The notes beneath the pieces were generated by a model. It saw only the letters and a list, made by a program, of their open reading frames with translations. It was not told where the DNA came from and made no database searches. DNA of 64,000 nucleotides, taken from Budorcas taxicolor (Eukaryota > Chordata > Mammalia > Artiodactyla > Bovidae). Below, piece after piece: positions 34,303 through 45,747 of this stretch. Position numbers and translations under genes: made by a program. The stretch is from NCBI RefSeq assembly GCF_023091745.1, contig NC_068922.1, positions 82,555,533 through 82,619,532 of the forward strand. Direction: 5' to 3'. Position 1 is the stretch's first letter; every line of letters begins with the position of its first letter.

Positions 34303-34972
34303 TCATGGACTTTAATTGTTATTCCAGTTGAGTGATCTGAGCAGAGATGAGATAGTTTTGAGGTTGGAGGAAACAAAATAGACGCACGATGAAGAAATGT
34401 GTGCTTTATCACAAGGTGATTTAAATGTTTGAACTGCTTAGGAAATTTCCCATACAAAACGTAGGCAGTAGGTGCTGGCTTTGCGCATGCTGACATGGCC
34501 CCTGGAGCCTCATCTCCTGGAATCTACTCTGTGCAGGCATGCGGTCACGACAGAGAGCCCCCTGTGTGAGGTCAGGAGGGTGTTGTGAAGCCGCGGCCCT
34601 TGGGTGGCCCCCCTGCATGGTGGCTACTCATCTGCTGGCTCGCTCCTTGGCCTGAGCCCCCAGCCAGGTCAGCTAATGACCCACTTTCCCTGGGGCTCCC
34701 TTCGGCTGCTCTCACCCCTGGGCCAGTGGTGAGTTCAGCTTCGTGATGAAAGGCCCAGTTCTGGAGAGCACCGTGCTTTACAGTCAGAAGCAACAGAACT
34801 GACGCGGGCTCCTGTCCATCCAGGTCGTTCTCAGTCCTGTCCACTTTACATCAGCTTCCTCCATACCACACCCAAGTCCCTGTCCGACAGGTGTCAGCTC
34901 CAGCAGCAGAAATGGGGATAACAGGCTTAGAGCAGCTAAGCACTCAGCTTTCACAATTGCTTATCGCTAGAT
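34303..34972. other. No recognisable feature
   Basis: Open frames on the minus strand (34844-34572, 34618-34421) overlap in a GC-rich patch with no domain or splice support. Confidence 0.35.
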
Positions 34973-35100
34973 CAGCTCAGTTCAGTCACTCAGTCATGCC
35001 CAGCTCTGTCACTCAGTCATGCCTAGCTCTTTGCGACCCCATGCGCTGCAGCACTTATCCTTCCTAAGGCTTCCAGGCTTCCTTGTCCTTACTAAGTCCA
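34973..35100 (-). mobile_element. BovB 3' end fragment with a small tandem duplication
   Basis: The piece gtcactcagtcatgcc-agctct occurs twice (34985-35005 and 35008-35030), a short internal duplication. The copy fades by 35100. Confidence 0.78.
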
Positions 35101-35504
35101 CGTGTATGCAGTCTGGAGTTCTGCTTCTCGGACTGAATCCCTGTTGCTATGGCATCACCTGGCACCAGGTCTAGGACTGTGGTGGTTACATGGGCACTTC
35201 CTAGCAATATTACCTTTCAGTCAGCCTTTTAAAGGTGTATATACTTAGGCAATTAATTCCCTTATTCTTCCAATTTCAAGAAATCATTTTAAGAAAGGTA
35301 ATGCTTATTCTTCTGACAAATGTGTTTCCAAATCTGCTTCTTTACCTTCTTTCACAGGCAGTCTCTTTCCATTTTTTCCCACCTTTGTTATATTAAGAAA
35401 GATCAGGACAACAAATTTGAATCTGAAGTTCTTGAAAGCTGAAGCGTATCTGTTTCCCCAAAGACTGAAAGTGGAGCGTTTATCACACTGTTTTAGATGG
35501 TACG
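35101..35504. other. No recognisable feature
   Basis: Nothing seen apart from AT-rich text. Confidence 0.35.
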
Positions 35505-35515
35505 TCTTTAATAAA

Positions 35516-35734
35516 GCTTCCCTGGTGGCTCAGAGGGTAAAGAGTCTGTCTGCAATGTGGGAGATCCAGGTTCGATCCCTGGGTCAAGAAGATCCCCTGG
35601 AGAAGGGAATTGCTACCCACTCCAGTATTCTTGCCTGGAGAATGCCATGGACAGAGAAGCTTGGTGGGCAACAGTCCATGGGGTTGCAAGAAGTCAGACA
35701 GGACTGAGTGACCAACACTTTCACTTTCCTTTTT
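35516..35734 (+). mobile_element. Bov-tA SINE, well preserved
   Basis: Intact internal pol III promoter: A box tggctcagagg and B box ggttcgatccc. Exact TSDs tctttaataaa at 35505-35515 and 35735-35745. Confidence 0.95.
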
Positions 35735-35745
35735 TCTTTAATAAA

Positions 35746-36290
35746 CCCGTCATGTGAGTGTGCGGGCATCTGGCTGGGGACTTCTCTGTTGTGGTGCAGG
35801 GTTTTAAATTCCAGACGCCAGTGCACAGGATCCTTCATCAGAGCACACGTTCTCTCAGCTCACCACCTTCACCTCGAAGCCGGCAAGAAAAGAAAGAAAA
35901 CATCTAAGAAGGGAGGAGAGGGTGAAAATGGAGCCTGACTGATCACTTACATAATTATCAGTACATGTACTAACCCCAAGGTTTTTTGGGTGCTCCTTCT
36001 AACTTGTAAAACTACTCTTAATCATTAAGTTCCACCAAATGAACAAAATCATAACCATATTTCAAACACATGTAGAAAATTAGCTCATAAGAAAACAGTA
36101 AAAATGCTTCATTAAGAATTTAAGTCTGGTAAAGTTCTTATAAATAATATGTTGAGTCAGGGTAATGTCAATTTATTATAAGATAAGTAAAGCAACATGC
36201 TACTTGAGGTTGGAAAGCTGAGCACAGAGAGAGGTTCCTGGTGTAGCGTTTGAAACGATCATTTCAGCAGCAACAAGCTCCCATTAGGAG
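35746..36290. other. No recognisable feature
   Basis: AT-rich from 35940 on. No repeat or gene seen. Confidence 0.4.
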
Positions 36291-36523
36291 AGAGCAGCGC
36301 GGAAATACACGTGTCAGCATACGCAGAGCAGACAGCCGGTGGGGATTCGCCCTATGACTCAGGGAGCCCGAAGCTGGTGCTCTACAGCTCAGAGGCGGGG
36401 GATGGGGTAGGCGGTGGGAAGGAGGTTCAGGGGAGGGAACGTGTGTACACCTGTGGCTGGTTCATGTGGATGTGTGGCAGAAACCAGCACAGTGTGGCAA
36501 TTAATTATCCTCCAATTAAAGCG
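36291..36523 (+). mobile_element. L1-BT 3' end, 5' truncated
   Basis: Sense 3' UTR tail: the G-rich ggggatggggtaggcgg part, gtgtacacctgtggctggtt, then atgtgtggcagaaaccagc. Its end is followed at once by a Bov-tA. Confidence 0.82.
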
Positions 36524-36736
36524 TGTTAGCTGCTCAGTCACGTCTGACTCTTTGCAACTCCATGGACCCACGGCCTGTAGCCCGCCAGGCTTCTCTGTCC
36601 GCGGAATTCTCTAGGCAAGAACACTGGAGTGGATTGCCATTCCCTCCTCCAGGGGATCTTCCTTACCCAGGGATCGAACCTGGGTCTCCTGCGTTGCAGG
36701 CAGACGCTTTACCCTCTTAACCACCAGGGAAACCCC
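36524..36736 (-). mobile_element. Bov-tA SINE
   Basis: Reverse copy with a 7-bp insertion (cccacgg) before cctgtagcccgcc. Weak TSD caattaaa / cagttaaa around it. Confidence 0.9.
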
Positions 36737-36759
36737 AGTTAAAAATAAAATTTAAAAAA

Positions 36760-36910
36760 CTCAAATGTCCAAAATATCATATGTAATATTATGCAATATA
36801 ATATAAGTGTATATAAGTATAAGTATATATATGATATTTGGCACACTTAACTTAGTATACATATGCAAATATATTTAATATAAAAGTTATATATGCAAGC
36901 TAATTCTTTG
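36760..36910. repeat. AT-rich low-complexity tract
   Basis: Repeated ata, tata and aagtata units with no longer period. Confidence 0.75.
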
Positions 36911-36999
36911 TTATGAATTTTTGAAAATAGTACTATAGCAATGATAATGGAAATCGCAAGTACACTTAAAGTTGGACACTTGAGTGCATTTGTGATCTC

Positions 37000-37155
37000 A
37001 GGTGAGTCAAGACCTTCCCCATAACCACAAAGAGGTCTCAGGAAACAGCAGCATTTGAACTACTCATTTTACAGGTGGGGAAACTGACAGTCAAGGATGT
37101 GGAGAGCTGTGTGGTCACTGCAGGTCAGGATTCCAGGGTACCCTGACTTCTAATT
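37000..37155 (-). mobile_element. MIR
   Basis: Antisense MIR: cattttacaggtggggaaac near 37065, then caggattccagggtaccctg near 37126. Confidence 0.7.
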
Positions 37156-37179
37156 CAAAACACTAGCAAACTCCTATTT

Positions 37180-37497
37180 ATCAGCAGGCGGAGGGGCAAG
37201 GTGGGGACAAGGGCTGAAAGGGACAGACTACTGGGAACAAAACAAAGGAGATACAAGGTTGTTCTCTGCAGCTCAGGGAGCACAGCCAATATCTTAACTT
37301 TTTATGGAGCACAAAGGGGTGTTTGGGAGAGAAGGAATACCTGTACATGGATAGCTGAGTCCCTTCAGCTTCCCCCTGAAACAGTCACAGCATTGTCAAT
37401 CCACTAAACCTCAATAAAAAGTAAAAAGTTTAAATTTAAAAATATCAAATCACTATGTAGTGCAACTGAAACTGATATGAAATTGTAAGTAATTAAA
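37180..37497 (+). mobile_element. L1 3' end
   Basis: L1 3' UTR in sense: acaggg-like gcagctcagggagcacagcc, caatatcttaactttttatg, and cctcaataaaaagtaaaaag. A second tail-like piece follows (gtagtgcaactgaaactgat). Confidence 0.7.
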
Positions 37498-37502
37498 AGG
37501 TA

Positions 37503-37637
37503 TCAGTTCGGTTCAGTTCAGTCGCTCAGTCATGTCCGACTCTTTGTGACCCCATGAATCGCAGCACGCCGGGCCTCCCTGTCCATCACCAACTCCTGGG
37601 GTTCACTCAGACTCACACCCATCGAGTCCATGATGCC
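37503..37637 (-). mobile_element. BovB 3' terminus, very short
   Basis: Only about 135 bp: ttcggttcagttcagtcgct to cgagtccatgatgccat. Strong 5' truncation. Confidence 0.92.
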
Positions 37638-38184
37638 ATAAAAGTAGATAAGTGCTGACTCCCCACACTGGCCCCTCGTAGGGAACAGCTGGTGTGGATA
37701 GAAGAAAATCGCTGTGTCCTGACGCCGTGATCACTGCAGCATTAGTCGCAAAGAACGTGCACGCCCCAGCTTTTACATAAAAACCCAGATCCACACGCTA
37801 AGGATATCCCTGTTGCTGGTGTGAACATTTCTCAGGAACTGATGCAGACTCAGCACCCTTGCTGGAGCATGCTCCCTGCAAACTCAAGCCCTCCTCTGCG
37901 TCTGATCCATCTGCAGTGCCTCAGGTTTAAGCTCGTACAGCCTCCTTCCACTAACAGAAGCCAAGCTGCTTCTTTCAGCTTTGTAAGTTATTTGTGAAAA
38001 GTAGGAGATTATAGCAGATGACGGAAGAGCCATACAAACAGTGGGGTCAGGTTGTTACTACATTCAGGACCAGGTTGGAGGGTTAAATGAGTTATTATTT
38101 CACCTTTACAATTGTTAGAAATTGCAGCAAGGGGGAAAGAGATTTGGGGCACAGGTCTCTGGATGTGGTGTTTAAAAAGTTGCT
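37638..38184. other. No recognisable feature
   Basis: Nothing assigned. Confidence 0.35.
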
Positions 38185-38255
38185 TAAATATGATGTATGG
38201 CAGAAACCAACATAACATTGTAATCCTCCAACTAAAAATGTTAAAAAGTGAAACA
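38185..38255 (+). mobile_element. L1-BT 3' tail remnant
   Basis: gatgtatggcagaaaccaac followed by ataacattgtaatcctccaa; only the last part of the 3' UTR. Confidence 0.65.
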
Positions 38256-38334
38256 ACAAGGTGCTTAAATAATTTATGTATGTCTTAAATGCTCATATAT
38301 AAATGTATATATAAGGCCCATATGAATCATTTAA

Positions 38335-38462
38335 GACCTTTTTTTCATTTTTATTTGGCTGCGCCAGCTCTTAGTTGCTGTGTGTGGGATCTCGTTTCCT
38401 GATGAGGGATTGACCCTGGGCCCCCCGCATTCGTCTTAGCCACCGGACCACCGGGAAATCCC
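38335..38462 (-). mobile_element. CHR-type SINE
   Basis: T-rich end at 38338, then ggctgcgccagctcttagttg; head end caccgggaaatccct. Confidence 0.85.
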
Positions 38463-38494
38463 TCGTATAGGCCTTTTAACAGCCACTGCACACC

Positions 38495-38580
38495 TGCTAA
38501 CCCAGCTGCACCACTTACCAGCTTGGAAGTCGACTGCTTTGTGCCTCAGTTTGCTAATCTGTACAATGGGAGTGCCACAG
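38495..38580 (+). mobile_element. MIR fragment
   Basis: accacttaccagcttggaag, then gtgcctcagtttgctaatct: a MIR 5' core with a part deleted between. Confidence 0.7.
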
Positions 38581-38599
38581 GGGCTGTGTCCCGCCTGTA

Positions 38600-39617
38600 G
38601 ACCGGTCAGCTGTGTTGGAGTCCAGGAAGCCCTTCTCACCCAGCGGGTAAACTTGAGCGAAAGTCGCACCTTTCCTGCCACCCTTCTGTTCTACCTCGCC
38701 TCCCACCAAGATCACCCCACAGGCGGGGCTGGGAGGTGATTATGATGCTCCTTCTCGCTGTGCCCACCTTGGGCGGCGATCTCCCAACGCCAGCTCAGGC
38801 GACCAAGTCTACCCCCACGACGTTGGACTTAAGACCTTTTCACTCTGCAATTGTGAACCTTAGCTTCTAGGAAAAAACTCACTGGGAAAATGTCAGAAAA
38901 CTTTGTCACAGGATGACATCCCCACCATAGTCTATGGAAATCAAGTAATAATCCAGGCTGTCTTATGATGGTTTCGAAATGTCAGTGATAAGGAACCCAT
39001 TTCAAACAGACTAAGCGCACACCCCCACACCCCCACACCCCCCCCCCCCCCACACACACACACATACACACACTCAGAAGCTGGAGGCAGAAACTCAAGG
39101 CACGTTGCCCTGCCGCTCCCATACCCGAAGCCAGCTACGTGGTGCCTTCAACTGCTACGTTCTCAATGAGTAATTGTGGAGTGACAGCTTTGTCTACTGG
39201 ACATGTCTTCTGACATTTTTTTCTAAAGCGAATGAATATTTTGAGTTCTGGATAAGAAATCAGTCTAGGTTTCTTTATACTTTACAAAATTACTTCTATT
39301 TCTTTTGTAAAAACATGTTCTGATAAGCCCTGGGAACGTACTCTTCATTGTAGAAGAACAGAACAAAAATAAAAATGACACTCTCAGCTTTTTCAATCAG
39401 AAGGTTTAGACACCCTGGCCTAGTTTGAAAAACGAGAATGCTGTTTTCAGAACTTTAAAGTTAAGATAGTTTTGTGTGTCTGAACTTTAAGGTGACTGAA
39501 AGATGGGGAACATTTTCACATCATTCTTTCTCTTTCAATAGGGTGTTATATATCACTCATAGGGGATACTTTGAGGAAATATATGAGGCAACATTTACCC
39601 TAAAATTTGTCTCAAAA
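38600..39617. other. No gene; contains a C/CA microsatellite
   Basis: Apart from the simple repeat at 39018-39074, nothing recognised. Confidence 0.4.
39018..39074. repeat. Compound microsatellite (CCCCCACA)n - polyC - (CA)n
   Basis: Three cacccccaca-type units pass into about 14 consecutive C's and then a CA run. Such sites are commonly length-variable and are prone to assembly error. Confidence 0.92.
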
Positions 39618-39618
39618 T

Positions 39619-39832
39619 GGGCTTCCCGGGTGGCACAAGGGGTAAAGAATCTGCCTGCAAAGCAGGAGACACAAGAGACGAAGCTTCAATCCCTGGGTCA
39701 GGAAGATCCCCTAGAGGAGGAAATGGCAACTCCTTCCAGTATGTCTTGCCTGGGAAATCCCATGGACAGAGGAGCCTGGTGGGCCACAGTCCATCGGGTC
39801 ACAAAGAGTAGGACACGACTGATCACGCAAAT
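39619..39832 (+). mobile_element. Bov-tA SINE, diverged
   Basis: Head ggcttcccgggtggcacaag, with a longer spacer (gcaggagacacaagagacg), like the copies at 23850 and 47428. An older subtype. Confidence 0.88.
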
Positions 39833-39927
39833 TTTGAGTTCTTAATCGACTAAAATCATAATCGCGCCATGACGTCTCCACCTTAAACTCTGCCTCTTCT
39901 TCTGAGCCCCACCTCTTTCATTTTTCT

Positions 39928-40180
39928 CTTCATTCATTCTTTCAACTGTCCGGCGCCGAGCATGAAGTTAGGTACTGGAGGTGGAGAGTTGATGAACGAA
40001 TGCACCAAAGGAACATCGGGTCCCAAGCAGGAAGGCGCAGACTCGATCAGCTCAGCAAGCGTTTATCGAGCCTCCCCTGACCATCGAGGCTTGTGCTAAG
40101 CTCTGGAGGCAGAGCTGTAAACGAGAAAGACAGCAGTGATGTCCTCACAGAAGGCACAGGATAGTGAGTGAGCAAGCCAG
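39928..40180 (-). mobile_element. L2 fragments
   Basis: Two antisense L2 pieces: cattcattctttcaactgt (39931) and agcgtttatcgagcctcccc (40058), with ctctggaggcagagctgtaa after it. Confidence 0.55.
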
Positions 40181-41327
40181 CGCTTGACTAGTTATGATCT
40201 CCATGAGAGCCATAGGGGAGGTGATAGTATAGAGAGTGGTTGGGGTTGTTTTCAACAGATAGGGTAGTGAGAGGAGACCTTGAGGAGGTGGCCTGTGATC
40301 TGAGGACACAGGGGACTGAACGACGAGGACAAACCATGTGGAAGACAGGGAGGGGGACACTCTGAGCCAAGGAGCCAACCTGCCAAGGCCTGTTACGTGA
40401 GGAGTGGCCTGGAAAGGGGACAGGGTGGGTAAAATGCAGTAATGCAAGATGAGAAGTGAGAAGCGTGCTAGGCAAGACACAGTAACAAGTACGATGCGTT
40501 CCCTTAGGCTAGAGCTATGACATTGATGGCTGATCATCATCAATCCAGGACCTGTGTGTTGCATGCGGGATCAGAACACCAGGAGAAACTAGAGATCCAT
40601 ATGAGAGGTACAGCAGCAAATTCAATTTACAGAGAAGTTGAGAGAGCAGGGCATAGAGCCCCATGCATCCTTTGCCTAGGGGCGTCTTCCCAGTTTCTAA
40701 TCTCCCCGCTGATGTCCTCACAAGATGCTAATCCAAGTTTGTATGACACCCGTTGTCAGCTCTCTGATCTCCTCTAGTCTGAGGCAGGACCCTGATCTTC
40801 TGTGGACGTTAATTTTCAGTGCTAACAGTCGGTTATTTTGTGGAATGTGGTTTCTCTAGTATTTCTTTGTGATTTGACTAGGGTATGCATTTCTTCTTTT
40901 TCTCACCAGATTATCACATACGTGATGTTTTATTCTCCTGGCTTGTGAGCCAGATGTGTTTCATTACTGGTGGTGCGAAGTCTGGTTACTTGATTAAGGT
41001 GATACCTGCCTGGCACTGTTGTCTCTAAAAAGTAACTCTCCTCCCCCTTATAATTAATAATGTTTTGTAGAGAGGTAATTTGAGGCTAATTAAAATCCCA
41101 TTCTTCTCACTTTTACCACTGGTTTTAACACCGCTGATATGCCCTGCTTGAATTAATTATTAGTATGATTATTACTATGGAATGGAGATTTTCTAATGGC
41201 ATCATTTCTTTTATAGTTATTAATTTGCACTTTATTGTATGGAACCCTTCGTTTGATTCATACAACTATTTGTTTATGTTAGTGTGGACTCACCGATTCC
41301 AGTTTAATTGAATGAGTTATAATGGTT
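40181..41327. other. No recognisable feature (1.1 kb)
   Basis: Open frames at 40145-40564 and 40188-40475 (minus strand) overlap in different frames; neither has recognisable homology. Confidence 0.4.
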
Positions 41328-41458
41328 GGATGGCATCACTGACTCACTGGACGTGAGTCTGAGCAAACTCCGGGGGATAGTGAAGGACAGGGAATGCTGG
41401 CGTGCTGCAGTTTACGGGGCTGCAAAGCGTTAGACACAACTTAATGGCCAAACAACAA
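41328..41458 (+). mobile_element. BovB 3' end, older copy
   Basis: ggttggatggcatcactgac to acttaatggccaaacaacaa. It ends in the caacaac form typical of older copies. Confidence 0.86.
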
Positions 41459-42898
41459 CTGTCTCTTACATCTTCACTAATTTTTAGGCTCTAAATTTCC
41501 TTCATTTTAGCCAGTGGGGAGCCCCTTCAAGCTGCCTACACATCTTTTTCATGTGTCCTCATTATTTTTTGAGACTTTTTTAGATTTCTGGTACAGCAAA
41601 GTGCTGCAGGCTATCTTGTTATTTTCCTGACGTAGACCTAGGGATCTGCCATGTCTCTGATGAGTCCTGGTTCCTTTCAATAGAGAAATGGAATTTAGAA
41701 ACCACGATCTGGACACTAGCTGTGCTCATGGCCACTAGGGTGTCAGTGATTATAGGATCTCAGGGTGGAGAACTCAGACCAGTAAATGTAAAGTTCATTC
41801 CAGCGTTTCCCCTTTCCATTTTCCCCTCCCTTCTCCTGTTCCATTTCAAAACCCTCCTCAGACAGACGACAACTCCCAGCAGACTGACTGAAAAAAATCA
41901 TGAAAAAGAGAAAGAAGATAGATATTCAGGTGTTTTTAATGAATCAATTTAGCGGTCCCTCAGTGAAATAATTTCTACTGACTGTATCTTGTTTCAGGCT
42001 CATTCCATTTACAACCATATCCAGCGTCTTTTAATTTAAATAGTTCGTCAACCAACAGCTTTCCCTTCTAGGATCTTTCGCTGTCCAGCATCACTGTTGT
42101 GTCCTTCCGACGTAGCCAGTGGCCACATGGATTTTCCTTTTAGAAACCTCTGATTTGGGCGAGGCACAGAGAAGGGAGAGGGACTGTAAAAAGTACGTTA
42201 CGGCTGTTCAGCCGAAATGAAGGGCCGCTCTAGCAGTGAAGCAGCGGCTGTGCCTCAGAAAAGGCTCTGATAGACGGCGCAAGGAGAGATGAGCTGCGTC
42301 CAGAGAGTGAAGATCCAGAAACAGAGAGTGTTTTCACCAGCCCTTACTTTGTATTCTGCCTCATTCTTATTTGGAGAACAAATAAATACCTGAGAAAAGA
42401 TAAAACCGCTAGATTTAATAGAATCTGCAGAAGACCTTAAACTAAGCACAGCTAACAACAGCAGCAACAACAAAAAAATCGATGATGGAAATGTCAGTTT
42501 CCTTAACAGCTTCCTCTATTTTATTTTCTGATGCCAGATACAAATTCACTCTAAATTCTGTCACAGGGTTTTAGATATGAGACACTGACAGTTGTTCAAT
42601 AGTGGATTTTATATAAAGACTATGGGTTTGCAGAAATGCCTGAGTGGAGATGCGTGGCTCATGGGGAAGTGAGCCTGCCTGATTTGTTGTCGAGGCTTCT
42701 TTTACCACCAAAGGCAAACATTTGACCCTGAAATCCCCATCGTTTATGCAACCTATCCAGCCAGTGCTAAGTCTTGCTGCAGTATTTTTGTCTTCTTACA
42801 AAGAAGTCATTCATTCAGTCAGTCAGCAATCCCTAATAATTCTCTTCTATCCTATCAGCATGGGATAAAAAGATGTGTCCGAGTTTCCTATATTTATT
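41459..42898. other. No recognisable feature (1.4 kb)
   Basis: Contains a small (caa)n-like patch at 42448-42475. Nothing else. Confidence 0.4.
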
Positions 42899-42948
42899 CA
42901 CAGTTCTCTACTAAGTAGTGGGTCACAGTTCTCTACCAAGTAGTGACT
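42899..42948. repeat. 25-bp direct duplication
   Basis: cacagttctctactaagtag and cacagttctctaccaagtag start at 42899 and 42924; two copies with one mismatch. Confidence 0.9.
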
Positions 42949-43066
42949 ATGGGACAGGAATTATTCTCGTGCTGGGGATGACACAGTGAACAAGGCAACA
43001 AGTTTGGCTCTTATGAAGTTTGTGGGAGATTGACATATAAATTAATGTGTACTTTTCAGAAGCTAG
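42949..43066 (-). mobile_element. L2 fragment
   Basis: gggacaggaattattctcgt, gctggggatgacacagtgaa and tcttatgaagtttgtgggag follow antisense L2. Confidence 0.6.
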
Positions 43067-43076
43067 TAAATGCAAG

Positions 43077-43399
43077 TGAAAGTGTGAAAGTACAAGTCTC
43101 TCAGTCGTGTCTGAGTCTTTGTGACCACATGGGCTGTACAGTCCATGGAATTCTCCAGGGCAGAATACTAGAGTGGGTAGCCTTTCCCTTCTCCAGGATA
43201 TCTTCCCAACCCAGGGATCAAAGCCAGGTCTCCTGCATTGCAGGCGAATTCTTTATCAGCGGAGCCACAAGTGAAGCCCAGGAATACTGGAGTGGGTAGC
43301 CTATCCCTTCTCCAAGGGATCTTCCTGACCCAGGAATTGAACTGGAGTCTCCTGCGTTGCAGGCAGACTCTTTACCAGCTGAGCTCTCAGGGAAGCCCA
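43077..43399 (-). mobile_element. Bov-tA SINE, duplicated-head subtype
   Basis: Same architecture as the split SINE at 24868-29404, including the gtacagtccatggaattctc junction. TSDs gtaaatgcaag (43066-43076) and gaaagtgcaag (43400-43410), about 9 of 11. Confidence 0.9.
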
Positions 43400-43544
43400 G
43401 AAAGTGCAAGGGAGGCAGTAAGACCGGCAGCATGATGCATGCTGAGGCGTTTCACTTTCAGTTGGGTGGCCAAGGAAAGGCATCCCTGAAGAAGCGTTGC
43501 TGGATCTGAATGACAGGAAGAGCCCAAGTCTAAAAAGATTTTTT

Positions 43545-43888
43545 AAAATAATGTTATTTATTTATTTGTTTTGTGCTGGGCCGTGTTTGCCGCGTGGACG
43601 TTTTCTCTAGTGGTGAGCGGAGGCTCCTCTCCAGTTGTGCCGCGTGGGTTTCTCGATGCGCTGGCTTCTCTTGTCGCGGACCACGAGCTCTGGGCCTGCG
43701 GGCTCCTCCCATAGCTGCAGCGCATGGGCTTGGCGGTCGCAGCTCCTGGCTCTAGAGCGCAAGCTCAGTAGTTGTGGCGCAGGGGTCTTCGTTACTCCAG
43801 GCACGAAGGATCTTCCCGGGTCAGGGACTGGACCCGTGTCTCCTGCGTTGCAGGCAGACTCTTTACCACTGAGCCACCAGGGAAGCCC
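43545..43888 (-). mobile_element. CHR-2-type SINE, long form
   Basis: (ttta)n start, repeated 'agttgtggcgca' body units and a tRNA head ending ccaccagggaagcccc. GC-rich, with many retained CpGs. Confidence 0.88.
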
Positions 43889-44640
43889 CTAGCAAGATGC
43901 TGAGGAGCATATTGGAGACAGTGATAGCCCTTCCATTATGAAGAAGCAGTAGATACCAGCTGAGCATTCGCTGAAAGGGCAAGTGCCTCAGGGAAGTACA
44001 TTCAGTGCGGGAGGCGGGCAGGCAGCGGTGCGTTAGGAAGGCTGGGCGCAGGAGACAGGTATTAGAGATTAGGGAGTATTTCAGAAGGGGAATGTGTCAG
44101 AAGCCTTGATGATGTTCCAGTTTCTTCAGCAGTTAAGAAAGAGAAAGATGTGAAGTCAAATTAACTTGGGCAAGGCTGAAAGCACAGGCGTGTTCAGGCA
44201 GCAGGCCTGGGTGGAGACACTTGAGCTTCTAATGGAAATGAGGCTGTGAATGAAATGGGGGAATGAGGAAATACAGTTTTTAAGCTCTGCGCCGAGGACT
44301 TAACACTCGGTTGAGCTAGAGTTTGATTGCTGTGATTTAAAAAAAACCACAACACGTTAATGATCCTCCCCAGCCACCTAGACCTGTGGTATTCCTACAG
44401 TTTCTCCCAGCATCTGAACATTCTTGACCACTGCAGAGCTTGAGTGTGGCTGAAGACTGACTCTCCGAAATAGAGCCCGTTACTGTAAAAGCCTGGGGAA
44501 GAGGCCGAAACTTTGATTTCCACCTGTCTGACTCTTTACCTTCCGGTTTGTTGAGAGCTCAGAGGGGCAGAGACATGTCATGACTCTGTGTCTCTCACAC
44601 CTCCCCCCCCACCCAACACAAATCCATCAGTGACTGGTAC
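43889..44640. other. No firm feature
   Basis: Purine-rich text, perhaps with old L2 traces near 44040-44140. A C-run (ctcccccccca) is at 44600. Confidence 0.35.
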
Positions 44641-44960
44641 GTGCCTCTAAGGGGAGAGATGCCCGGCCCGAAGCGGCGCCCTCCCTGCCTCGCGGCCGCA
44701 GCTCTGCTCTCGCCCGAGAGAAGGGGCTGTCCCGCAGGGTCCGTCTCAGCAGTTAGCGGCGGCGCGCTCCTGTCGACCAGGTTTTGTGCTGGGTGATTCG
44801 GGATATGAAACCCTCACGCTTCAGTGGGGAACTCGGATCTGTGTGAGTGATCCGTGACCCGTTTACCGGCGCAGCAAGGCCGTCCTCGACTCCCCTTTGA
44901 TAGCGTCGCCTCAACCCTGACCCCGCTCTCCGCGCCCACCCGCTGTCACGCGACTCTTTA
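44641..44960. promoter_or_regulatory. CpG-dense block (possible small CpG island)
   Basis: By eye about 33 CpG pairs occur in 300 bp (for example cggcccgaagcggcgcc, ctcgcggccgc, gttagcggcggcgcgctcc and ctctccgcgcccacccgc), in a window where CpG is otherwise sparse outside some SINEs. No TATA box is clear. The right part may contain old L2 or MIR text (tgtgctgggtgattcggga). It could be a promoter-type island or a patch protected from methylation; no transcript evidence is available. Confidence 0.5.
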
Positions 44961-45125
44961 CTTGCCTTGCTGCGCTTGTCACAATGCACTGAGTTACCCG
45001 GCTTATTTCATTGTTAAATCACGTACTGGAGGCCTAAAGGGCAGCTCCATGAAAGCTACAACACTGCCTGTTTCGGTCACCACCGTCTCCTTTAAACTAG
45101 ACTGTGGTAGTTGCCCGGTAAACAT
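44961..45125 (+). mobile_element. L2 3' part, diverged
   Basis: gggcagctccatgaaagcta, cctgtttcggtcaccaccgt, then gcccggtaaacatgcttatt follow the L2 end in order. Confidence 0.5.
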
Positions 45126-45374
45126 GCTTATTGTTGAGAGAATTAATTAATTATAAATTAATAGTAGACTATCACTCTATCAAAATGTCGGTGGTAAGGT
45201 ATGGGGACATCTTCCTTGGAAAATCAGGACAGGCTCGGAAGAGAGAGTGCTGTCGCCCTGAACCTGAATGGCTGCTGGGTCTGGGTGTAGAGAAGAGTCT
45301 GGGTTACGAGGGAAGCCTAAGTACAAACTCGACGCCAAAATTGCAGTTTGTATTTTCGTTGGTAAAACACTGTG

Positions 45375-45747
45375 TTTATTTTATGTAGTTTATTTTGACT
45401 GGGCTGAGCCTTCACTGCCGTGAGGCTTTTCTTTAGCTGCTGTGAGCAGGGCCGACTCCTTGGCTGTGCTGTGTGGCCTCCCCCTTGCGCTGGCTTCTCT
45501 CGCTGCAGAGCGTGGGCTCCTGGGGCACAGTCTTGCTGCGCGTGGGCTCAGGAGCTGTGCTGCCGGGCACAGCCTTGGGGCGCGTGGGCTCGGGAGCTGT
45601 GCTGCCTGGGCTCTGGAGTACAGCTCAGTTGCTGTGGCGTGTTGGCTTGGTTACTCTGCAGCGTGTGGGATCTTCCCATGGGAAGATCGAATCCATGTCC
45701 CCTGTATGGGCGGGGATTCTTTCCCACTGAGCCACCAGGGAAGTCCC
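45375..45747 (-). mobile_element. CHR-2-type SINE, long form
   Basis: As at 43545: repeated gcgtgggctc(g/a)ggagctgtg units in the body, and a head ending ccaccagggaagtccc. The open frames over it on the plus strand are its translation. Confidence 0.87.

Noticed and set aside
35516..35590. tRNA-like segments with A and B boxes
   Set aside because: They are the heads of Bov-tA and CHR SINEs; no cloverleaf with anticodon stem and acceptor stem can be built, and each joins a SINE body.
40145..40564. 139-codon minus-strand frame as a gene
   Set aside because: Overlapped by another frame of similar length, no domain, and part of it coincides with L2-like sequence.
44854..45150. 98-codon frame across the CpG-dense block
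   Set aside because: GC-rich DNA has few stops by chance; the second half coincides with L2, and I see no splice or start context.
43545..45747. GC-rich open frames at 43573-43892 and 45420-45788 as proteins
   Set aside because: Both are sense-strand readings of antisense CHR-2 SINEs; similar peptides (WAxGLR, SCAA) come from the repeated SINE body.
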